The notes beneath the pieces were generated by a model that was not told where the DNA came from, did no database searches, and worked only from the letters and a program-made list of their open reading frames with translations. From assembly GCF_009831765.1 (NCBI RefSeq), contig NZ_WSSB01000005.1, positions 1-64,000 on the forward strand: a DNA stretch of 64,000 nucleotides, given 5' to 3'. This document shows, one piece after another, positions 59,448-64,000 of the stretch (within the stretch, counting starts at the first letter, position 1; each line of letters opens with the position of its first letter). A program made the translations under genes and the position numbers. Source of the DNA: Craterilacuibacter sinensis. GTDB taxonomy: Bacteria > Pseudomonadota > Gammaproteobacteria > Burkholderiales > Chromobacteriaceae.

Positions 59448-60728
59448 ATGCTCAAGCGCCCGCTGACCCTCATTCTTCTCGTGTCTTTCCTGCTGTATGG
59501 CGTCTGCAGCGTATGGGCGCACGGCTGGCCTGCCGATTATTGGGCATGGCGTTCGCAATTGCGGCTGTTGAGCGGCGTGATGCTGCTGGCGGTCATGGCC
59601 GGTTCCATGCTGCTGGCCATGCGTCCCATGTGGCTGGAGCGCGCGATGGGCGGGCTGGACAAACTTTATGCCCAGCACAAACGCTTCGGCATCGCCTCGG
59701 GTCTGCTACTGGGGGCGCACTGGCTGATCGAGCTGTCCCCCAAGCTGTTTGTGGCCATGCAATGGGCAGAGCCAAAAATCCGCCGTGCCGGTGGCGGCGG
59801 GGTGCGCGACCCCTTGGTCAGCCTGGCCAAGGACATGGGGGAGTGGGCCGCCTGGCTGATGCTGGGCATGGTGCTGCTGGCGCTATTGCGGGCCCTGCCT
59901 TATCGCATCTGGCGCCCATCACACAAGCTGTTTGCACCGATTGCGCTGGCCGGCGTGTTTCACGGCCTGATGCTGGCCGACAAGGCCTTGTGGCTGACCC
60001 CGGCCGGCGCTTTGCTGGCGCTATTGCTGCTGCTCACGACGCTGAGCGCACTGTGGTCGCTGTCTGGCCGCATCGGCCGTTCGCGCCGCCATCGCGGTCA
60101 CATCACGGCGCTACACGCCTTGCCCGGTCAGTCGCTGGAAGTCTGCTGCCGCGTTGCCGGCTGGCCCGGCCATAAAGCCGGCCAGTTTGCACTGGTGAGC
60201 TTCGATGCCGGCGAAGGCGCCCACCCGTTCACCATTGCCAGCGCCGAGCGTCAGGGCGGCGAGTTGCGCTTCATCATCAAGGCGCTTGGGGATTACACCG
60301 CCACTCTGCCATCCATTCTGAAAGTTGGGGATGGCATCGAGGTGGAAGGGCCGTATGGTTGCTTTGATCACGCCGGCAGCACGCGTCAGGCCTGGATCGC
60401 CGGCGGTATCGGCATCACCCCGTTTCTGGCATGGCTGGAGGCACGCGACAAGGGCGGCGAGGGTGCGTCAGTGGATTTCTATTACTGCGTCAGAAATAGC
60501 GCCGAAGCCGCCGCACTGGACGAGGTGCGCGCCGCCTGCCTGCGCTCAGGCGTGAGCCTGCATCTGATAGAGAGCGATCAGGGGGCGCGGCTGGATGTGG
60601 CGATGTTGCCCGAGGTCGATGCGGTGTGGTTTTGCGGGCCGGCAGGCATGGGAGATGTCTTGGCGCGCGGTCTGGCGGCACGGCAGCAGGCGCCGGTCTT
60701 CCATCGCGAAGCTTTCAGTATGCGTTGA
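59448..60728 (+). CDS. Ferric-reductase-like transmembrane flavoprotein
   Basis: 426 residues. Five or six membrane helices in the first 210 residues with histidines suited to heme ligation (HKRFGIASGLLLGAHWLIEL and PSHKLFAPIALAGVFHGLML). The C-terminal half is a ferredoxin-reductase module with FAD site HPFTIASAE, GDYTATL, and NAD site IAGGIGITPFLAWLEA and FCGPAGMGDVLA. It would pass electrons from NAD(P)H across the membrane, perhaps to iron chelates. No metal transporter is adjacent. Confidence 0.88.
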   Translation: MLKRPLTLILLVSFLLYGVCSVWAHGWPADYWAWRSQLRLLSGVMLLAVMAGSMLLAMRPMWLERAMGGLDKLYAQHKRFGIASGLLLGAHWLIELSPKLFVAMQWAEPKIRRAGGGGVRDPLVSLAKDMGEWAAWLMLGMVLLALLRALPYRIWRPSHKLFAPIALAGVFHGLMLADKALWLTPAGALLALLLLLTTLSALWSLSGRIGRSRRHRGHITALHALPGQSLEVCCRVAGWPGHKAGQFALVSFDAGEGAHPFTIASAERQGGELRFIIKALGDYTATLPSILKVGDGIEVEGPYGCFDHAGSTRQAWIAGGIGITPFLAWLEARDKGGEGASVDFYYCVRNSAEAAALDEVRAACLRSGVSLHLIESDQGARLDVAMLPEVDAVWFCGPAGMGDVLARGLAARQQAPVFHREAFSMR

Positions 60729-60749
60729 TGGGGGGCAGGTAGGCGTTAA

Positions 60750-61031
60750 GGACTTCGGTGTGGAGTCCGCTGCGCGGACACTTTTTTACTTGCCGCTTCC
60801 GCGCGGCATGCGGGCAGGGGCCGGACGCGCTCGGCCCCTTGCATCCCCGGCGCCCCCGAAGTCTCGCGAAACCCCGGTGTAAAAGGCGCTGGCGAGGCGC
60901 TGGCCAACTCGCGATTCGCTACCGTCGAATCGCTCAAACAAGGGCCAGCTTAAAACCTCGCCAGCGTCTTTTGCACCGGCGCGAGCCTGACGGGGAAGGG
61001 TGGCTGGCGTATGGGCTGGCGGCATGGCCAA
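60750..61031 (+). repeat. Mosaic repeat, copy A
   Basis: About 280 bases beginning GGACTT and CCGCTGCGCGGACAC, immediately after the ferric-reductase gene. It is more than nine tenths identical over its first 260 bases to copy B (62705-62959) in direct orientation, and its two ends match the inverted copy C (63018-63131). All reading frames give Arg/Pro/Ala-rich peptides without start signals, so it is not coding. It looks like a dispersed chromosomal repeat. Confidence 0.87.
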
Positions 61032-61253
61032 CAGCAAATCGGAAACCCAATTTGCATGTTATCATCCGCTGCGTAGCTTACAGTGCTTACCTAGCGCCGA
61101 CCGCGCAGCAGTCCCGTCTGGATGTGTTCACTTCGGGTGTGTGCGTATCTAAGTGTTTGAAAAATAAATGTAAATAGTGGTTTTCGCCTGGTTGTGCACA
61201 TTCATCAATCCGATGTACACCTGAATCAGGTGTGTATTTCACGTTAGATATCC
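61032..61253. other. AT-rich leader of the orphan gene
   Basis: The base composition changes from GC-rich repeat to AT-rich here. It holds the palindrome at 61217-61233 and several TATAAT-like stretches but no convincing promoter pair. No gene is visible. Confidence 0.5.
61217..61233. promoter_or_regulatory. Perfect palindrome, possible operator
   Basis: ACACCTGA-A-TCAGGTGT: two eight-base arms around one base, 20 bases before the orphan start codon. The size and symmetry suit a dimeric regulator; the same sequence could also form a short RNA hairpin. Confidence 0.5.
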
Positions 61254-61829
61254 ATGCCCGACTACACCGTTATTGACTCGACGAAAGTCTTGGATGGGCA
61301 TTACTTGAAAAAGCTTTTCTGGCGTGCTGAGCCATTGAAAAATGAGGTTTCTGCATGCAAATGGCTTTGGCTCACGGCTGTGGAAATTGTATTCGGAAAA
61401 GAAATCCTAGAGCACATGGTCATCAACGCATCCGTTGCTTCTGTTGGAAATCATCCACACGTTAAAGACCACGGAAAGATCATGCATCTTTCTCGGCACA
61501 TCCCCGCCGGGATTGTGACAAACCTGTTCAGAAAACATATTGTTGAGGTTCTGTATTACAAGTTTTATCGCCAATACGGAATACTTTCACCGGAAGAAAG
61601 TCCATACCCAAAAGAAGGAAAGCGGATCATTGATTGCTCGCAAAATAGGTTTTGCGTGGATAAGACGTATTTAGAGCAATTCATTTCATTCAGAAGAGCT
61701 TATGATTTTTCATGGTTGATCATCAATATATTGACTGATGCCATTATTTACTTTGTGTCTAGCGACTTAACCTTGGCAATGCTTTCCGCACTCGTGGTGG
61801 AAGCGTTTCGGCGATTCCTGAAGGCGTAA
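61254..61829 (+). CDS. Orphan hypothetical protein, 191 residues, AT-rich
   Basis: I do not recognise this protein. Its codon use is much more AT-rich than every neighbouring gene (many aaa, att, ttt, tta codons), a sign of transfer. The N-terminal half has Trp-rich and His-rich stretches (KWLWLTAVEIVFGKE, NHPHVKDHGKIMHLSRH), the centre is basic (FRKHIVEVLYYKFYRQY), and the last about 45 residues contain two hydrophobic helices (SWLIINILTDAIIYFVS, TLAMLSALVVEAF) suggesting a membrane anchor. No ribosome binding site is evident at ATG 61254. It is framed by repeats A and B. Confidence 0.65.
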   Translation: MPDYTVIDSTKVLDGHYLKKLFWRAEPLKNEVSACKWLWLTAVEIVFGKEILEHMVINASVASVGNHPHVKDHGKIMHLSRHIPAGIVTNLFRKHIVEVLYYKFYRQYGILSPEESPYPKEGKRIIDCSQNRFCVDKTYLEQFISFRRAYDFSWLIINILTDAIIYFVSSDLTLAMLSALVVEAFRRFLKA

Positions 61830-62015
61830 AGTGACAGAAATATCTAACACTACAGTCGAGAGGGACAGCCACAAGCTGCGCTTGCGCTTCCCTCCGGTGG
61901 TCCCTTACTTCTAGGTTAGAGAGTCCGTACATGTTCTGTCTCCGTGCAGAAATACGGAATGGGGAACATCACCTTATACCTGCCTAGCGCTGCCCATGGG
62001 GAACGCCAACAGCCG

Positions 62016-62615
62016 CTAGAACGACGAGCCGGGCAGGGCGAGGAATGCGATCTCTTCCGCGCTTGATGCCCGCCCCAGTATCGCGTTGCGGTGCGGAAAG
62101 CGGCCGAAGCGGGTGATCACCGCCTGATGGCGCAGCGCGTAGTCGGCAAAGGATTCGAACACGGCGTGCTGTGCGGCCGGCACCGCGTCGGCCAGTTCGC
62201 GAAACAGCTGCACGCTGTGCGCCTGATGTGCCGGGTCTTCCGCATGTTCCAGCGGCAGGTAGAAGAAGACGCGCTCTACCGGCCTGAGCGCCTGGTCTTG
62301 CCCTGCGGCCAGGCCTTGCCGGCACAAGGCCAGCGCGATGTCGTCAAAAGCGAAGGCGTCGGCCGTGCCGCGATAGCTATTGCGCGGGATCTGGTCGGTC
62401 AGCAGGATCAGCGCCAGCGCCCCTCTGGGTGTGGCGCGCCAACTATCCAGTTCGCCCTTGCGTGCGGCCGGCAGCAGCGGCGCGAAACGCTGGCGTATGG
62501 TCGCGTCGGTGTCCGTACTTTTGCCCCACCATAGCGCGGCCTGTGTGGTGGCGGTCTGGGCGTCGTCGTCTGACTCGCCAAACCAGAAGGCGAGCAGGCT
62601 GTCTTGGATTTCCAT
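62016..62615 (-). CDS. DUF924-family protein
   Basis: 199 residues, all-helical, TPR-like fold. Family segments: LLAFWFGESDDDAQ (usually VLDFWFG), WWGKSTDTDATIRQRF, ALILLTDQIPRNSYRGTADAFA, VFFYLPLEHAEDPAHQ and RHQAVITRFGRFPHRNAILGR. AAAGG is six bases before the start. Function unknown; widespread in Proteobacteria. Normal GC-rich composition, so it may be ancestral while the orphan beside it is acquired. Confidence 0.88.
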   Translation of the reverse strand: MEIQDSLLAFWFGESDDDAQTATTQAALWWGKSTDTDATIRQRFAPLLPAARKGELDSWRATPRGALALILLTDQIPRNSYRGTADAFAFDDIALALCRQGLAAGQDQALRPVERVFFYLPLEHAEDPAHQAHSVQLFRELADAVPAAQHAVFESFADYALRHQAVITRFGRFPHRNAILGRASSAEEIAFLALPGSSF

Positions 62616-62704
62616 GATGACCTTTCTTGCGGGCGATGCCCCAGTTGCGGGTTGATGCTTATTATTGGCTATTTCCTCGTTACGAGTTGGCGCAGATAGG
62701 TTTT

Positions 62705-62959
62705 GGACTTTGTGTCCGCTGCGCGGACGTGTTTTTTACTTGCCGCTTCCGCGCGGCATGCGGGCAGGGGCCGGTCGCGCCCGGCCCCTTGCATCCCCGG
62801 CGCCCCCGAAGTCTCGTGAAACCCCGGCGCAAAAGGCACTGGCGAGGCGCTGGCCAACTCGCGATTTGCTACCGTCAAATCGCTCGAACAAAGGCCAGCT
62901 TAAGACCTCGCCAGCGTCTTTTGCACCGGCGCGAGCCTAACGGGGATGGGTGGCTGACG
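62705..62959 (+). repeat. Mosaic repeat, copy B
   Basis: Direct copy of repeat A upstream of the DUF924 gene, differing at scattered positions (mostly transitions). Homology to A stops near 62959, where B continues into unrelated sequence. The two copies bracket the orphan and DUF924 genes, about 1.95 kb apart. Confidence 0.87.
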
Positions 62960-63017
62960 CACTGGTAGCGCGCATCGCATGGCGTAAACCCCAACTTGTG
63001 TGGGACAACGCCTTATT

Positions 63018-63131
63018 ATTGGCCATGCCGCTAGTTCATACGCCAACTTCCACTCTCGTTCGTATTCCTTCGCGCTGCTGCGCTCGGTCAGCGGAAGCGG
63101 CAAGTAAAAAGCGTCCGCGTAGCGGACACTA
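63018..63131 (-). repeat. Inverted partial copy C of the mosaic repeat
   Basis: Read on the minus strand, 63131-63091 matches the start of A and B (GTGTCCGCT-CGCGGAC ... TTTTTACTTGCCGCTTCCGC) and 63049-63018 matches the A end (TTGGCGTATG ... GCGGCATGGCCAA). The middle about 40 bases differ. Together with copy A it gives the 60.75-63.13 kb interval inverted termini. Confidence 0.8.
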
Positions 63132-63175
63132 AGCCCACACCCATCGGTGCCCGTTCGTAACGGGGATATGAGCTT

Positions 63176-64000
63176 TTAAATGTCTGCCAGCCCCAGCCTT
63201 GCCATGCGCGAGATCAGCGTGGTACGCGGCAGGCCCAGCTCGCGGGCGGTGGCGGCCAGCCTGTTGCCGTTGGCGGCCAGCACCTGGCTAATGATGTGGC
63301 GCTCCTGTGCCGCCAGACGTGCCTTGAGCGGGCCGCTGCCTGCCGGTGCCGTATCGGGGGGCAGGGCCGCTACGGCGGCAGATGCGCTGTCGTGCATCAG
63401 CGCGATGGCGTCCAGCGTGCTGCCGCTTTTGTCCAGCAGCAGGCTGCGGCGGATCACGTTTTCCAGTTCGCGCACATTGCCAGGCCAGGCCTGGGCTTCC
63501 AGCGTGGCGATGGCCGCATCCGACAAGGTGGTGACGGCCGGATTGAGGCTGGCGGCGTGCTTGTCGACAAAGCGGCGGGCGAGCAGAGCGATGTCGCCAC
63601 GGCGCTCGCGTAGCGGCGGAATAAAGATGTAGCCGACGTTGAGGCGGTAATACAGGTCTTCGCGCAGGCGGCCGGCGGCGATGGCATCCAGCGGGCGCTG
63701 GTTGAGCGCCGCGATCAGGCGCACATTGGCGCGCAGCGGCTGCTGGCTGCCCAGCGGCTGGAAGCTGCCGTCCTGCAGCACGCGTAGCAGCTTGCTTTGC
63801 AGCGCGATCGGCATGGAGTTGATTTCATCCAGAAACAGCGTGCCGCCATCGGCCAGCGCAAACAGCCCCTTCTTGTTTTCTGCACCGGTAAACGCGCCAC
63901 GGGTGGTGCCGAACAGGGTGCTCTCCAGCAGGTTTTCCGGTATCGCCGCACAGTTCAGGCACAGCATGGGCGCGCGTGCGCGCGGGCTTTTGGCGTGGGC
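63176..64000 (-). CDS. Sigma-54-dependent transcriptional activator (partial, runs off window)
   Basis: The C-terminal 275 residues of an NtrC-class activator whose start lies beyond 64000. The frame stays open to the window edge. Visible are LNCAAIPENLLESTLFG, the sigma-54 contact loop GAFTGA, Walker B GGTLFLDEINSM, the arginine-finger region LREDLYYRLNVGYIFIPPLRER, and the Fis-type helix-turn-helix (NRLAATARELGLPRTTLISRMARLGL). The N-terminal sensory domain, which would reveal the signal, is not in the window. No sigma-54 gene partner is visible. Confidence 0.92.
   Translation of the reverse strand, partial: AHAKSPRARAPMLCLNCAAIPENLLESTLFGTTRGAFTGAENKKGLFALADGGTLFLDEINSMPIALQSKLLRVLQDGSFQPLGSQQPLRANVRLIAALNQRPLDAIAAGRLREDLYYRLNVGYIFIPPLRERRGDIALLARRFVDKHAASLNPAVTTLSDAAIATLEAQAWPGNVRELENVIRRSLLLDKSGSTLDAIALMHDSASAAVAALPPDTAPAGSGPLKARLAAQERHIISQVLAANGNRLAATARELGLPRTTLISRMARLGLADI

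Noticed and set aside
60758-61177. 139-residue frame in repeat A, and the similar frame in repeat B (62627-62968).
   Set aside because: Both copies drift without preserving a codon pattern (changes at all codon positions), the products are Arg/Pro-rich and there is no start signal. Treated as non-coding repeat, although similar peptides are often annotated as hypothetical proteins.
61863-61975. Possible attachment site or mobile-element end after the orphan gene (GGGAC ... GTCCC and ATGTTC ... GAACAT pairs).
   Set aside because: Arms are only five or six bases with long loops, no integrase is present and the only tRNA in the window is 20 kb away.

Overview
The window reads as one contiguous piece of the chromosome of a motile, Gram-negative betaproteobacterium, most likely of the Neisseriales/Chromobacteriaceae type. 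The reasons are a polar-type fli cluster headed by an NtrC-class FlrC regulator, a Vibrio-like FlgP/FlgT pair, an FbpABC ferric-iron importer behind a Fur box, pepP-ubiH and ubiquinone hydroxylase genes, a short H-NS family protein, and generally GC-rich coding DNA. The placement is an inference from gene content and style; no ribosomal RNA is present to confirm it.

Layout. 1-5.5 kb: a GntR/FCD regulator, then a lone periplasmic binding protein divergent from a FixL/FixJ-like two-component pair. 5.5-7.6 kb: flgP-flgT behind a textbook sigma-28 promoter. 7.6-11.5 kb: Fur-controlled fbpA, then fbpB-fbpC. 11.56-12.35 kb: an uninterrupted array of 113 exact copies of the heptamer GAGTCCC. 12.4-15.3 kb: pbpG-like peptidase and uvrB. 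15.35-28.45 kb: a stand-alone CheB-type methylesterase domain translationally coupled to flrC, followed by fliEFGHIJ, fliK (with a sigma-54 promoter) and fliLMNOPQR. 28.5-37.8 kb: yebC, a VanZ-like protein, pepP-ubiH-ubiquinone hydroxylase, dsbC, a TonB-C protein, an acyl-CoA-binding protein and a P-type cation ATPase. 38-47 kb: a chemoreceptor with a C-terminal sensor domain, a manganese riboswitch with its GDT1-family exporter, mscL with a zinc-ribbon tail, tRNA-Asn, ygfZ, an H-NS-like protein, a large uncharacterised protein with a PilZ-like tail and several small genes. 46.7-52.5 kb: two LysR regulators with overlapping 3' ends, an EamA exporter, an adenosine deaminase-like gene coupled to an NCS2 purine permease, and a PACE transporter. 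52.5-60.7 kb: formaldehyde detoxification (fghA, frmA/adhC), a radical SAM protein, ChaA-like antiporter, LapA-domain protein, SprT-like protein and a ferric-reductase-like flavoprotein. 60.75-63.13 kb: a small island bounded by mosaic repeats that holds an AT-rich orphan gene and a DUF924 gene. The window ends inside a sigma-54 activator.

How they work together. The central theme is flagellar assembly: sigma-54/FlrC-type control of the basal body and export apparatus (fliE to fliR), and sigma-28 control of the late flgPT genes. Metal homeostasis is a second theme (Fur-FbpABC for iron, riboswitch-GDT1 for manganese, a P-type ATPase, ChaA). The most unusual objects are the 113-copy heptamer array, which places G-quadruplex-forming repeats between two convergent genes, the CheB-domain/FlrC pair that stands where a FlrB kinase is normally found, and the repeat-bounded orphan gene near 61.5 kb.
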